From positions 95,216-159,215 of the forward strand of contig QNGE01001283.1 in NCBI GenBank assembly GCA_008508345.1: DNA of 64,000 nt. Direction: 5' to 3'. Shown here one piece after another: positions 33,301 to 42,627 of the stretch; position 1 is the stretch's first letter, and each line of letters starts with the position of its first letter. Origin of the DNA: Paragonimus westermani (taxonomy: Eukaryota > Platyhelminthes > Trematoda > Plagiorchiida > Troglotrematidae). Under the pieces are notes generated by a model. The model did no database searches and was not told the origin of the DNA. It worked only from the letters and a program-made list of their open reading frames with translations. The position numbers and the translations under genes were made by a program.

Positions 33301-36300
33301 GAATTTTCACATTTGGACCCCTTCTGCACCTGTAGGTATGAAATCAGGTATGTCGTATCCCTAGGAACCGATGAACCGTAACAACCATCCAACCGGGCTC
33401 TTTTTCAAGTCATTTGCGCCAGGTTGTCTGTTGGGCGGACCAGGTTTTCCGTTGGATGTGTGGATGTCTGCCTACCTATTTTGTAAATGAATGCTGAGTG
33501 AGCCGTTCCTTGTTGATCTTGGCTTCTTTGGTAAGCTACTCTCATATCTCGAGCATCTTAGCGTCTTTGGTGCGTTTGGCCTAAGGCTACTTTGTGGTAG
33601 TGGCGAATGGGAACGAACCCCGGTGACCCCGGCTTTCCTTGACTGGGTTTGACACGCCACGTGTTAGATCCGATCAATCGCCTGATTGCAAACGTTCTAT
33701 GCTGTGAAGGTTTTGTAGTCAGTTCTCTGCTCCGCATGCGACCTACTTAAACCGGCTTTGTCACCTGTCTTATCTTCTCCGCTCACTTCATCACGTTATG
33801 CAGCTTTAATCTGACCTCTGTGTGCGCAGGTTGTCGTCGCTTTAAGAGCGCGTCCATTAACTAGCTGGCTGTTGGCTTTTCTTCCGTTAACTACCCTAAA
33901 AGTGATCTGGTGATCCGAATGTGCAAACAACCTTTGTGAACTTCGCGGCGGTACATGCGATTCGTACTTACAGTGACTCTGTTGGATGCTTGGTTTGTTT
34001 TTGCCTGTTTTATACCATTGGACATTACGTTACTCTGGTTTGCTCTCAAAGCATATTTCACCTCAGGTAAATGTAGCCAAACGTTATCAGCAAGACGTCA
34101 GCAGTCAGTGCTGATAATTAACTGTTGCATAACTGTAAGAAGCACAACTGCATAGCAATTGTGAAACAAGCCGTAGCCGCGACCATTGTAATGTCTGTGG
34201 GATATTGTTATAGCGGTGGATCGTGATCACCACAGGAATTTAGAGGAGCCATTACTAAGGTAAATCCACCCAACAACAATCTAAAGAGCATAGTTAGACG
34301 AAAGTTCACATAGCATTTAAGTGGAAAATGATGCGTTTTGTGTTATAATTCCGATTTGAACTCATGCTTACGCGCAGGCAGAGGCGAGTGCGTACACTAA
34401 CGATGTCGCTCCTTAGAGCGGCTTTTCGCCACACTAATTTTAAGACGAATTTGTTTAAAGTATCCTACTAATAACGACATGAGTTACTGATCGGTTGTGG
34501 CTTCGTGCCCCGATTCCTACGAATCTCCCAGCCTACTGTGTAGCCTGATCATATCCAGCCCGCATGTTGTCTTCCATGCCACGCGGCAGCATATATCTCG
34601 CACAGTAAAATCTAGGAACTATCACATTTGGAAGTAAAGTCCAGGAGGGTTGACACTTTAATAAAAACGTGCTAATCATTAGCATCAAGACAGTCACATT
34701 TTCGGATCAAACACCTGAGTGACACATTTGTTTGTTTTGTCGCTCCTTCCCGTTGCCTGCCCTTAGCTGATGGACAACTCAGCCAAGCAACCGCGATGTT
34801 TGCGCCACCGAGTTCGGTTAGCCACTACCTACCCTGATTTCTCCAATCCAGTGCTGTTAATAACGGGACTACCAGCACATTGGACGAACGTGGCCTACAC
34901 TACCAAACTTATTGTCAACGCTGTTTTATGTCTACGCCAAATCTTCCTTCCTCTAGACGGCTCCATACGTCCATCAGTGGTGTACGGCCTGCAGCTCATT
35001 CTTTGCGAATAGAGAAAGTTGGCCCTCACCAACTGATACCGACAAACATTAATGAGTTGGCCACATTTACCATACTCCAGAAGCACCGTATTTTTCATGG
35101 ATCAAACAGCACTCGTTTTCGTTTTTTGGAGAATCGGTGAAAAGTTTCAAGTGACAAATTCTGCAACATATTCATAGATTCGCGCACAGAGCACTGTTGG
35201 GATTTGATCACGTTGCCTCACCACGTTCTACCTTCACAACCTGAGTAAATTTTACCTCATTCGAATACCATCATTCAAAACAAGGTTTTCCGCACCTTCA
35301 TCATGAACAGAGACTATGAAGCCTCATAGCAGTGGCTAGCCGGTATGGTTTATATCTAACTGAATGAGAATGAATAAAAAAACACTCAATTTCACAATTG
35401 AAAGGTAGACGGCGCCAACGAAAAGAAACTGACTCTTATCAAATGTCAGTATGAAGTTGTTAATAGATGCATATGTGGTTGGTTTTTGCAGAGCAAATTA
35501 AAACTTCCGTTACAGGCATTAAACGCTGATGCTGATCTCGGACTTGAATCACCTATTCGAATTTTAGTGTTTGTTCCAAACTCCTGTGTTTTACGTATAC
35601 CACACCAGATTGGATCTGAGTTAGCAAACTTCAGTAAGAAACACTCCTTACAAAAAGCGCTTCTTGAGGAAGAGTGCTGTACTTTACTTGCGTGGAAAAC
35701 TGTTACTCTGTCGCTGGCCGAACAACACAAACTTCTGCTCACCACAAGCGATGCGCCGTCCTGCTTGGCTAAAACAACCTGTGGAGTCGTACAAAATAAC
35801 ACATTATCGATTGACTTCCGGCTATCCAAATGTCTCCCAGTGCATATCTCAACCAATAAAAAGTTCTGGCCTTGGTTGTCACCTTTCGTCCTCCCCCAAG
35901 ACATGCGCACACCCATCTCGTTTGTACACCTAAAATCCAGATTCGTTGATCCGTCCCCTAACCGAAGGTGCTGGCAACTGAACTAATTTGAATAGAACAG
36001 ACAAAAGACTGAAATGACACGATTTATGCTCGAGTAGATTTCGCTGCAACTCTATTGGTGTTTACTGCAGACGAGTTGATATGTATAAAATTCCAAACCC
36101 TAAAACAATCAAAAAAGGTCAAAGTTCAAAACCAATCCGGTTGCTACTACGGCAGCATCAATGTCACAAACAGTTCTTCTTGTACGCACAAGATTTGACC
36201 GGGCCAGACGGCTTTGTACTAGTGACACCGTAGATGATGACCTCCGTCAAATAGAGCAGACCAAACTCCACGCTCAAAACTATACGCTAAAACTCTTACG

Positions 36301-37145
36301 CACTGATGGTGTCACCTCTCTTGGTGATGAAACGTTTGGAACCTAAATTCCAAGCTCGGCTAACATACCAATACCAAGAGCAGACCTTATTAGGCCAAGG
36401 CTGTCCGAGGGGATTTACGAGAAAATTCAACATGAGCAATGTGCAAAATAATTATCAATCCATAATCCCAAAAAGACAGTAGTTTTACAACTGCTGTTTA
36501 GAGGAGACAATGTGTCGAGTAGTTGAACAACGCTTAACGTCAGTTGTTGTCCGCACGTTCTTTGCCGTGAAGCCAGTGATCACGTACAGAACGTTCCGAA
36601 TCCCACACCCCCGGTTAAGCAACCGAAGCCTCCGTTCGCCAAATAAGACGTAATCTATGAATATAAATGTGGATATGGAATATCCTATGTTGGCAGAACT
36701 AAGCGACAGCTTGGAACCAGGTTGCCGAACACTTATCGAAATGGGTTCAACAAACGGTCACAATCATGCAACTTGACAAAATATCCATTTTGCTTGTTAA
36801 GGGCCGACTATCCATTCATACATCATAGTCGTCTGAAGTTGTTCGCTCATTAAAATGCGCCTGATTTTCCTCTCCATGCTAATTTGTTTTCTGATTTCGA
36901 TTACAGGTGTTCAGCCCGGCGCATGGTTTATAGACTTGCGTACCGGTAAAGGACGAGTGGGAAAAGCCAACGGGGATTCCACAGAATTCGATTGTCGTTT
37001 TGAAATGACCAGTGAAGCTTTTGCCAAAATGTTCGAAGGCAAATTGATGCCGTCCAAGGCTTTTATGAGTGGTGAAATGCACGTTGATGGGGACGTGTTC
37101 TCAGCCATAAAGTTGGAGAAATTACTGCGGAAAATGGTCAAATGA
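14958..37145 (+). CDS. HSDL2: HSDL2, hydroxysteroid dehydrogenase-like protein 2 (3' half, three exons)
   Basis: Join 14958-15370, 25225-25395 and 36907-37145, giving 273 residues and a TGA stop. The family joins a short-chain dehydrogenase domain to a C-terminal SCP2 sterol-carrier domain and is linked to peroxisomal or mitochondrial lipid metabolism; its substrate is not settled. Visible here are 'SPPLNLNP' and 'YTIAKYGMSM' (catalytic Ser and YxxxK), 'IAVNALWPRTAI' (after the active site), 'GNFFIDEDVL', an acidic linker, and the SCP2 blocks 'GAWFIDLRTGKGRVG' and 'SKAFMSGEMHVDGD'. Junctions are clean: acceptors tttcctcag, tgtgtag and gattacag, and donors ggtatgt and aggtatc. Both introns are phase 1. 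The ~130 N-terminal residues with the Gly-rich cofactor motif lie on exons not found here. The protein ends in MVK, not in a recognisable PTS1 tripeptide as human HSDL2 does (ARL). Confidence 0.92.
15371..16407 (+). other. HSDL2 intron 1, first kilobase
   Basis: Begins with the GTATGT donor. No coding signal, RNA gene or repeat partner was recognised before the hairpin at 16410. Confidence 0.5.
16410..16429. repeat. Short perfect hairpin
   Basis: CTACACCC, a 4-base loop, then GGGTGTAG: an 8-bp perfect stem. It overlaps the start of the duplicated 49-mer around the N at 16476. Confidence 0.8.
16427..16525. repeat. 49-bp direct repeat around a single N
   Basis: Bases 16427-16475 and 16477-16525 are identical except for one G/A difference near the end, and a lone N sits between them at 16476. 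This is the pattern expected when two contig ends that truly overlap are joined without merging, so the second copy is probably not real. Confidence 0.85.
16916..17180 (-). mobile_element. tRNA-derived SINE, copy 1
   Basis: Minus-strand reading gives a pol III head: a degenerate A box ('gatgcagtggtcaac') and a B box ('ggagttcaaatcc', 17049-17037). A body containing 'ctctaatgag' and 'gcgaaactcg' follows. It aligns along its length with 20043-20332 and in the head with 45865-46064. It sits in HSDL2 intron 1 in antisense orientation. No poly(A) tail or target-site duplication was identified. Confidence 0.7.
17408..18267. repeat. Foldback repeat, ~260-280-bp arms
   Basis: The left arm 17408-17664 is the reverse complement, at roughly 85-90 percent by eye, of the right arm 17989-18267. 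Matching landmarks are 'gattttgtattccctacttt', 'gcccgcatgctttagata' and 'cgcgatatgtcgtctttttt' on the left, with their complements on the right. A 324-base spacer holds the motif 'tacactcttggacaaaatga' at 17830, which resembles Tc1-like termini. No flanking duplication was found. It could be a non-autonomous foldback transposon, or two inverted copies of the same element end. Confidence 0.8.
18445..19083 (-). pseudogene. Tc1/mariner-superfamily transposase, frameshifted
   Basis: Minus-strand frames give a DDE transposase running out of the assembly gap. 'LSTTTISRYLDG' (19077 down) is the helix-turn-helix region, 'ICWIDKANFSLF' holds the first catalytic Asp, and 'GRNLHLIGVI' follows in a shifted frame. 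'VVICDNAPCN' has the second Asp and 'HSPIMNPTETVWS' the Glu. I count 35 residues between the second Asp and the Glu. All three acidic residues are present but stops and a frame change lie between them, so it is dead. The N-terminus is lost in the Ns from 19084. It lies antisense in HSDL2 intron 1. Confidence 0.8.
19084..19828. other. Assembly gap (745 N)
   Basis: Unknown sequence. Apparent long ORFs across it are artefacts of reading N as any residue. The missing N-terminus and distal end of the adjacent transposase probably lie here. Confidence 1.
20043..20332 (-). mobile_element. tRNA-derived SINE, copy 2
   Basis: The best preserved copy. On the minus strand the A box reads 'tggcgcagtgg' (20217-20207), matching the pol III consensus, and the B box region reads 'ggagttcaaattc' (20175-20163). 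The spacing is that of a tRNA. The upstream 110 bases ('cagttactgtgtctcctctc' and on) are shared with copy 3. The body after the B box, with 'gggctctaatgagaac' and 'gaaactcgagtc', is shared with copy 1. Confidence 0.75.
20333..23736 (+). other. HSDL2 intron 1, central part
   Basis: No exon or known element was recognised. The longest open frame is 152 codons at 21635-22093 (+); it overlaps other open frames on both strands and resembles nothing I know. A short GGT-rich run lies at 20571-20592. Confidence 0.4.
23737..24300 (-). mobile_element. LINE C-terminal fragment
   Basis: Minus-strand translation shows post-RT blocks: 'LAVFDHRCLGQRAHIK', 'TVDRQRVFRNAPGA', then 'LHSLRWLDHVLRMQPDRLPH' and 'WVKPRGGQATT', as in RTE-type ORF2 C-termini. 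The upper part (23950-24290) is nearly identical to 28112-28473, indicating a recent common source. The ORF is shifted between two frames. Confidence 0.75.
24301..25224 (+). other. HSDL2 intron 1, last part
   Basis: No element recognised. Ends with the acceptor GTAG before the second HSDL2 exon; its pyrimidine tract is weak. Confidence 0.45.
25225..25395 (+). CDS. HSDL2: HSDL2 exon: linker and start of SCP2 domain
   Basis: 171 bases between acceptor GTAG (25221-25224) and donor GTATCG (25396). The first two bases complete the Gly codon left by the previous exon. It reads 'NPLAPDFFLDDEA', a Thr/Glu-rich linker, then 'FVQLEKMLSEDIVRSVGAAF', matching the linker and first SCP2 helix of human HSDL2 ('HPLQPDFFLDE', 'DSLSDDVVKA'). 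The linker is about 20 residues shorter than in human. Both flanking introns are phase 1 and the exon length is a multiple of three. Confidence 0.9.
25396..27598 (+). other. HSDL2 intron 2, first part
   Basis: Donor GTATCG at the start. Open frames of 80-108 codons (25442-25719, 26065-26367, 26802-27189) are unremarkable in composition and match nothing I recognise. Confidence 0.4.
27599..28093 (+). pseudogene. Mariner-like DDE transposase remnant
   Basis: The + strand reads 'FPEEAVFHLLGGANTRNR', which parallels the SDEA.FHL.G.vN.qN block around the first catalytic residue. After a stop it reads 'IYFKHDDALTHYTEFVL', the yfqqDGA.aHy block of the second Asp, and 'LDRTFTQQCIDLGVPLQSPP', equivalent to the ld..Fp.rWigr.gp..WPpRSP stretch. 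The third acidic residue is missing because the sequence changes abruptly to a minus-strand LINE at about 28094. It is a decayed cut-and-paste element, distinct from the transposase at 18.5-19.1 kb, which has the DNAPCN signature. Confidence 0.7.
28600..28990 (-). pseudogene. LINE RT palm domain (copy 4)
   Basis: The minus-strand frame gives motif A 'VVVFLDLKAAFDPAAG', motif B 'NDVRQECPISLFLFNF' and motif C 'LKYVDNIVLAY'. The catalytic YADD is altered to YVDN, losing the second Asp, and motif B is degraded from RQGCPLSPFLFNF. The spacing between motifs is as in the copy at 9450-10247. Confidence 0.8.
30628..30628. other. Single ambiguous base
   Basis: A lone N. Unlike the other N sites, no flanking direct duplication is visible here. 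Confidence 1.
30833..31078. repeat. Dispersed repeat A, copy 2
   Basis: Full-length partner of 1-248. On the + strand it can be read as a run ending 'SVTACRLTAPLWPV' before a stop, a reading partly preserved in copy 1, but this is opposite to the adjacent LINE. The function is unknown. Confidence 0.75.
31079..31886. other. No recognisable gene
   Basis: A 109-codon minus ORF (31631-31302), rich in Ser, Phe and Arg, has no family I recognise. It is part of HSDL2 intron 2. Confidence 0.4.
31887..32107. repeat. Near-perfect hairpin, 104-bp arms
   Basis: The left arm 31887-31990 is the reverse complement of 32004-32107 with only about six to eight mismatches, separated by a 13-base loop. A 15-base direct repeat 'acagaatgtcaacat' lies just outside, at about 31868 and again at about 32184. 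The arms can be read as protein in both directions ('GITQRYEQVVILY' on each strand). The size and symmetry suggest a foldback or MITE-like insertion, or an inverted local duplication. Confidence 0.9.
32108..35401 (+). other. HSDL2 intron 2, central part
   Basis: No exon, RNA gene or named element recognised. The phrase 'aacagttagaaggc' occurs at about 32217 and 32310. Open frames of 60-86 codons (32817-33068, 34770-35140) look like chance. Confidence 0.4.
35402..35986 (+). CDS. Unrecognised ORF, 194 codons without a clear start
   Basis: The frame is open from just after a TGA at 35399 to a TAA at 35984-35986. It contains 'NADADLGLESPIRILVFVPN', 'ALLEEECCTLLAWKTVTLSL' and 'TTCGVVQNNTLSIDFRLSKC'. 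There is no ATG near the 5' end; a possible splice acceptor (ggtttttgcag, 35481-35491) lies inside. The minus strand is also open over 35446-35916, which weakens the coding case. It lies in HSDL2 intron 2, 170 bases before a Penelope-like fragment. It could be an unknown element's ORF, an exon of an unknown gene, or chance. Confidence 0.3.
   Translation, partial: KVDGANEKKLTLIKCQYEVVNRCICGWFLQSKLKLPLQALNADADLGLESPIRILVFVPNSCVLRIPHQIGSELANFSKKHSLQKALLEEECCTLLAWKTVTLSLAEQHKLLLTTSDAPSCLAKTTCGVVQNNTLSIDFRLSKCLPVHISTNKKFWPWLSPFVLPQDMRTPISFVHLKSRFVDPSPNRRCWQLN
36160..36853 (+). pseudogene. Penelope-like element, RT tail and GIY-YIG endonuclease
   Basis: The + strand first reads 'RFDRARRLCTSDTVDDDLRQ' and 'IEQTKLHAQNYTLKLLRTDG', resembling the region after the Penelope RT (usually Ra..iCs....El..i...L..NgYp). 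After a broken stretch it reads 'VIYEYKCGYGISYVGRTKRQ' (from 36650), the GIY-YIG nuclease start with GIS-YVG and the catalytic Arg, then 'LGTRLPNTYRN', 'YPFCLLRADYPFIHHSR' and a stop at 36851. In the intact element this nuclease cuts the target DNA. The piece ends 53 bases before the last HSDL2 exon in the same orientation. The intervening frames contain stops. Confidence 0.7.
36907..37145 (+). CDS. HSDL2: HSDL2 terminal exon: SCP2 domain
   Basis: It starts after acceptor TTACAG and encodes 79 residues plus a TGA at 37143-37145. It begins by completing a Gly codon, then 'VQPGAWFIDLRTGKGRVG', 'SEAFAKMFEGKLMPSKAF', 'MSGEMHVDGDVFSAIKLEK' and 'LLRKMVK'. This is the beta-sheet and final helix of the SCP2 lipid-binding fold. 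No AATAAA is seen in the ~250 bases after the stop. The in-frame ATG at 36855 lies in the intron's pyrimidine tract and is not taken as a start. Confidence 0.92.
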
Positions 37146-37362
37146 ATGTGTTGTCACCACGTCCTTTGAGCATCAGCACACTCAGGATTACCTCTTCCAT
37201 TTAGTATCTAAATTTGTTCGTACCTATTGACCATCCATCTGTACTTCAATTGAAATGTATTCAGTAGAAGTTTTCTATTTATTTCAATTATGAATCAATT
37301 TTTTGGACTGAGATCTACTGTGTTACCAGGTGCAATATGTGAGAATTTGTTCCGAACCGGGT

Positions 37363-37515
37363 GGCATATGTGTGTGGATGCACGTCAGCCGTACAATTGA
37401 GTGTACGCCCTCGTGCTCGTGTGTTTCAGCATAACCTGTACAGGATCTCATGTAATGAACAACTTTGCAGACGAAACATCTTTTACGGTCACAGCAATTG
37501 GTTAGAACGTGTGGT
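37363..37515 (+). repeat. Dispersed repeat B, copy 1
   Basis: Matches the reverse complement of 46905-47055, through 'cacgtcagccgt', 'gtttcagc.taacctgtaca' and 'aactttgca'. It lies just downstream of HSDL2 and abuts the GC-rich segment that starts at 37510. Confidence 0.75.
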
Positions 37516-38064
37516 ACACGGGCCAGTGGTCATATTGTGGTGGATTGCCAGGTCGGGGGTGCGAGTTTTCGAACGCTCGGCCGAATACCTCAACGTGGGG
37601 GGAGTTGCGTTCGAAAACCTGCCGCGATCGGATCAAGGACAACGTGCGCGACCGGATGAGTCATCGCTCGACTAGATCGGACCAACGGGCGAGGCAGGGC
37701 AGGCGAAATACGACAGACGGCCAGATCGGAGGCGTGGTTTTTCCAACATTCAGAGGAACATCTCGACACGATGTTGGAATACGGTCAAGGCCAACACTGG
37801 GTGGATGGCGGACAGCACGAGCAGCCGGACGAGCCATCGCGCAACGGAATCGGACAAACAGACGAGGAATGGCAAGCGAAAAACCCTCCGATAGAAGGCA
37901 CCGGTCACGCACGTAAACCGGTTAGAAGTGCGCACGACGTGTGAACGGAAACCGGGGGGTGCTGCGGGTTGGAATTGCGACTTATAAACGAGAGAGCGCG
38001 CGTTGCATGTGACTAGCGATTTGGACAATAAAGATTGTGCTTTGTTGGACGCCTTCTCGCTACA
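37510..38064 (+). mobile_element. Candidate solo LTR
   Basis: A GC-rich 555-base block opens with TGTGG and ends with CTACA. It carries TATAAA at 37983-37988 and AATAAA at 38027-38032, a promoter-to-polyadenylation spacing typical of LTRs. Internally, about 80 bases from 37653 recur at 37826 (shared 'gcgaaa' and 'atcggac'). No second LTR, primer-binding site or matching flanking duplication was found, so the borders are guesses. Confidence 0.35.
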
Positions 38065-41000
38065 ATATACCTTACCTCAGTGACTGTCATCATAAGGCTA
38101 CGATGCCGCGCCCATATCACCTTACCTGATCATGGATATGTAGGTTTAGACAACTTACACTACGTAATTTCTTATCTACTATCATATCTAAAAACTCAGT
38201 GTCAAAGATTAGCTTATTCCACAGGATTCGCCTGTCTGACTGAGCTTGCTATACTGTGTGGCTATTTCCACACCAAAGCTCCGTTCATGAGGTTCCATGG
38301 GTGTAATGAGGAGCGATTTTATCTCGTGTGGGCTGACATTATGTTCATCGTTTCAGTATGCTAAATAAATTATACTCGTTCACGTTATGGATTACCACTG
38401 CGATGGCCTGGTGTGTAGCACTGCACCAAACCTCGTCTTTTCTTAAAAGCCGCAATTGTCAGATGGTACCACAGCAAACACACACCGACTCGAAGTTTTT
38501 AGGATGCAGCTATTCGTGGAAGCCGGACTGTTAACTGGTTCGCCTATACAATAAGTGTGTGTCCGGTCAACTACCTATCGAGTCACCTAAACAGGGTAAA
38601 CTGACTGATTGTGTCTAGGGATTTAGAGAAGTCTGGGTTGACTGGATCAGTCGGTAGCCATTAGCCAGCGGCTCTTATTCAACAGTTATAAACAGGTAAC
38701 AAGTTTGAAACATGTCAGCAACCTCTACGAAACCCATGCTGCTCTTTTGTTGAGATGTCTGGATGTTACTGGGAGTAAGAGTTTTGATCGATTGTACTTG
38801 CCTGCTTCTCTTCTCGCCCTTCTTTACTCACAAAGGAGTGACCGTAATTTCTCCCCATGTTTTCAGCAGGAGGCACAGCCCATTCACACTCTCTTCAGGG
38901 TAGCCGGAAGTATCAAGCCCAAATTGGGTGACTTAAGTTTGTAGCGGCTGCTCTGATTTGGTTCTCACTTTTGACTCTAGGACCTCAAGAGTTTTCAGAT
39001 GATTATTTTTGATCGACTCACTATAAACTCCGGACGGACAATCAGGTGCACTCATGTACTGTCTTCCACTTTCTAATCAAAACTTGTGGAAGTTCCGTTT
39101 ACTTCTAAGGGAACTAGAGGATGTTGAACACAAAGTGTAGCTTCATTCTCACAAAAATCCCACTTGATTTCAATTTCATCAAATCGGTACGATCTTTCAC
39201 TCTTCGACCCTTCCTGTCAACGCCTCGACTCAGCCAAAATATGGGGCGATACTTTCTTCACGCATACAGCGTTGCTAACCACGAATGCGAGCGTTTTATG
39301 CTGTGTTCCATGGCGTAGTCAATATTAGTTTTTCTTCGTCAGTGGCCTACAAGCATTGATTGATGCACCTATCCGAACTCGCATTTTGATTGGAAGTGAC
39401 CAGAAAATAGACACGAATCTACAGTTGGTCACTGCTAAATGTCGTACACTAATCACTCAAGCACAATAGTGCCACTGTTCAGCAAACGGGCTGCCATAGG
39501 TGATGTGATGTCGTACTTGAACGTCCGCTAGCGTCTCGCACCCCTAATAAACAGCAGACCGGTCTCACCAAACATCTTGCGGAAGTTACTGCAAGTGAGT
39601 GGCATTTCGTACGGTTTTGTACATACAAGTAGAATCGGTACACTGTATATCACAGGGTATACTACGAAACCGATTGTCGCCTACCCAAAAAGAGAAAATT
39701 TGTTCGTCTCAGGTTGAAGAAACCGGTGGCCGTTCCAGTGGCATACGGTCCACCGTTGGATTGAGCGTTAACATTCATGGAAAGCTCTTTATTTATGAAC
39801 GATGTTCATCATAGTCGTTTGAAGCGAGACGTTTAATCAGATATTGTTCCGGGTTTTCATAAATTATGGTGCTCAGTAAGAGAGTCATATGCAAACCCTC
39901 GTAACGCTTCAAGTGGAACACTGGATCTAATGCTTCATGCTACTTATCACTTACAAGCCGACACTTCCAGTTATTGGTTCCCAAAAGGGTGTTCTAGTAC
40001 GCCATACCAGTTGACTATATCTACTATCACGCTGTTTTTGAGCTATGATTTTGAACTATGTTGCCCACACCTCAGAATTCGATCAATTGAATGGTGTTTC
40101 ACATCCCATCGACTCATACACTGTTTCAAAAGGGGATCTGGTTGTGGCCAAAATCACCATGGTGAGTGATGTTGACCGAACAGCTTACATCTACCACCCG
40201 AGAAGACGAAATGATTCAGCCGATCTTCAGGTGTGTACGAGGATCTTAGCCAACATCTAAATTGAGTATAGTGCTGCTTCAACGTTACCACCGTTGGCTG
40301 TTAACTCATGTCAGGTACCTGTAGATAGAACAGCCATTTCGAGACCACTTCACCAAAGTGTACTGAAGCAGGTTTGCAGTTTTTATCCACGGGGATAATC
40401 ACAGGAGCTGCTTAGCACGAAGTTTTATTGGTATAGAAGGGATTAGAATTTGTCCCCGTTGTGCTCGGTCAGCCACGAATCCGGTGAAAGTTCCATCACA
40501 GCCCTGCCCAACCTAACGCGTCCATGGCTTCGTTTTATGTGTCGAATTCGTTGAAGTCAGCTATTTCGTTGTCGTCGATGCTCATTCTACACTCTCTACA
40601 CTGAACGACGACCAAAACCTTTTTGATACCTCGACGGTTGTTCTGTCAGTTCGAGTTTCCTGAAAGGCTTTTGTCCAGCAGTGGTTCTTAATCCATGCTT
40701 GTTCCATCCCACCAATTTTGGTCATCGACGCCAAACTAAAGATCGAATGCTGTATATCAGTGGCCTAGTGTATACGCGAAACTACGGAAGTGAATGTTCG
40801 ACCGGATTAGCCGAGTAATCTGTAACTGGGAATCCAAAGTTCTTTTTAACGTCTTGGTTGGCACTAGACACTCGTTTCCATACGTTAGTCACGTACAACC
40901 TCAAGAAGCAAACGTCGAGGAAGCGGATGCCATAGGATCATTGCTTACCGTGCTCAACGTATTAATGGACATTCAGTCTACTAGCTTTATCTACCGCCAG

Positions 41001-42627
41001 CTCAGCGTCGTGCATCACCCAATCAAAAAGACAGTCCGGTAGAACGAGGATGCCAGCTGGACCATTTCAGGTCAATTCAGTGTTTCTGTCCCACGTGTAA
41101 CATTTTCTTTTTATGAAGAGATATCGGCGCCAAAAGTATTCTGTCAGTCCTCAGGATTAACTTTGTTTTGACTGGTGAAAGTCCTCGCTCCTCACTGACT
41201 TATTGTTGGTTTCATCTTTCATTGTTTTGCCTTCTTCTTATTGGTCATTTCCTTACAACCAATCGCATCTGATTGGCAGTTAGTGTTTCACTGTTACCGG
41301 GTTTGGCGATCAACTCATCTTGATCATACGCGTGTTCCGCTCTGTCCGTTTGTTGACTGCTATTTTGGGTGAATCTAAAATTTTATAACTAAGTGTAAAT
41401 GATCGCCGATTGTGATTGTTCGTGTGGTCGCTCTAGAACACAATGCACTCACATTAATCGAAACAGTTGTTTACATTCACATAACGAATCTTTGTTTGCA
41501 AGCCATGTTCATCAGTTAACAGTATCCTGTTGATTTCTGAAGATTTTGGTGATCTGATTGACCGCCACGCACGTGATCAGCTACAGTACTTTTGAAGGTT
41601 TTCTACGACAACACTTGGCAATAGCAAAGTGTATTCGAAAAACCTATTGAACCCTGCAAGCTCGCCTGTGACTGGCGGTTCCAAGTAAGTTGAAACACAT
41701 CATTCAGTCGATCAAGTCTACTGGCCCACATGTGCTATTCCGACAACCTCGAAGTACGATGGTCTGTTCTCTGTGCGTACATCTGCCTGAGCGTTTGCTC
41801 GTGTGCACTGCTAATGTAACTGTGCTCGGTCGATTGCTTAACACGTCACACTCTTTGCGAAGGTTGGCACTTCCCCACTAATTCTATTTGATGTGGCTCA
41901 TCTCAGGGCCACATCACGACTGTTCGACAGTGAATACGTATTCACAAGTTTTGATTTTCGTATTGGTTTTGAGGACACCTGCAATTCAACCCGGAAAGTT
42001 AGTGGTCTAACCGAAACAAAGACAGCGTTGCTCATTTCGTTTCAAAATGGACTGGTATCAAAATGAAACACTCACTTCTGTGTTCACTTTTCAACCAGCA
42101 GACTGTCTGCCACTTCAACCTCTAATGAATTGCTTCAGCTACATTCCTACTGGTCAAAGTCGCCGAAGTTGAACATGCGAATTCAATGCAAATACTCCCT
42201 AAAAATTGATACTTTTTCACAGTTCTGCTTTATTGGATTTGACTCTTGTTACAGTATACCTCTTGTGTAGTCAATTATCTAATATCTGATCACTACTTCT
42301 AGTGTGAAATGTTCATGTTAGCTGGTTATTCTCATTAAGGTCCGTTATCGCCCAGCAGTTGCACTTTTCGCAAGTAAAGGTAACACAGATCGGGGACTAC
42401 TGATCGTTATTTGTGATTTTTGTTTGAACAAGCCACACCATTCCGTCTCACAACGAAAATTGAAGAGGCACCTCGAGATTGATGCTTATCAAAAGTAATT
42501 CATGCATTCAGAAATGCCACCAGAACATCATGTGACGACCACGGAAACAGTACCCTTGTCTCTATCTAACCGAAAATGCAGGTAGCTTGCATTAGGCAGC
42601 AGCTTCTCCATTACAAGAGGAATAGAT
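38065..42627. other. No recognisable gene
   Basis: About 4.5 kb with only short open frames (38705-38944, 39930-40260, 40794-41042 and others), none matching a family I know. Gene 3' flank or intergenic DNA. Confidence 0.4.

Noticed and set aside
33600..33640. Sequence resembling a tRNA B box on the minus strand (ggggttcgttcccat)
   Set aside because: No A box at tRNA spacing and no cloverleaf could be drawn.
35446..35916. 156-codon minus ORF as a separate gene
   Set aside because: It overlaps the longer + frame and neither shows a domain; listed only as part of the dual-open observation.
36855..36906. In-frame ATG giving a signal-peptide-like start (MRLIFLSMLICFLISIT) to the SCP2 exon
   Set aside because: These bases are the pyrimidine-rich end of intron 2, which naturally encodes hydrophobic residues. 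The acceptor at 36905-36906 and the phase match to the previous exon explain the sequence better. A transcript starting here would be needed to revive the idea.
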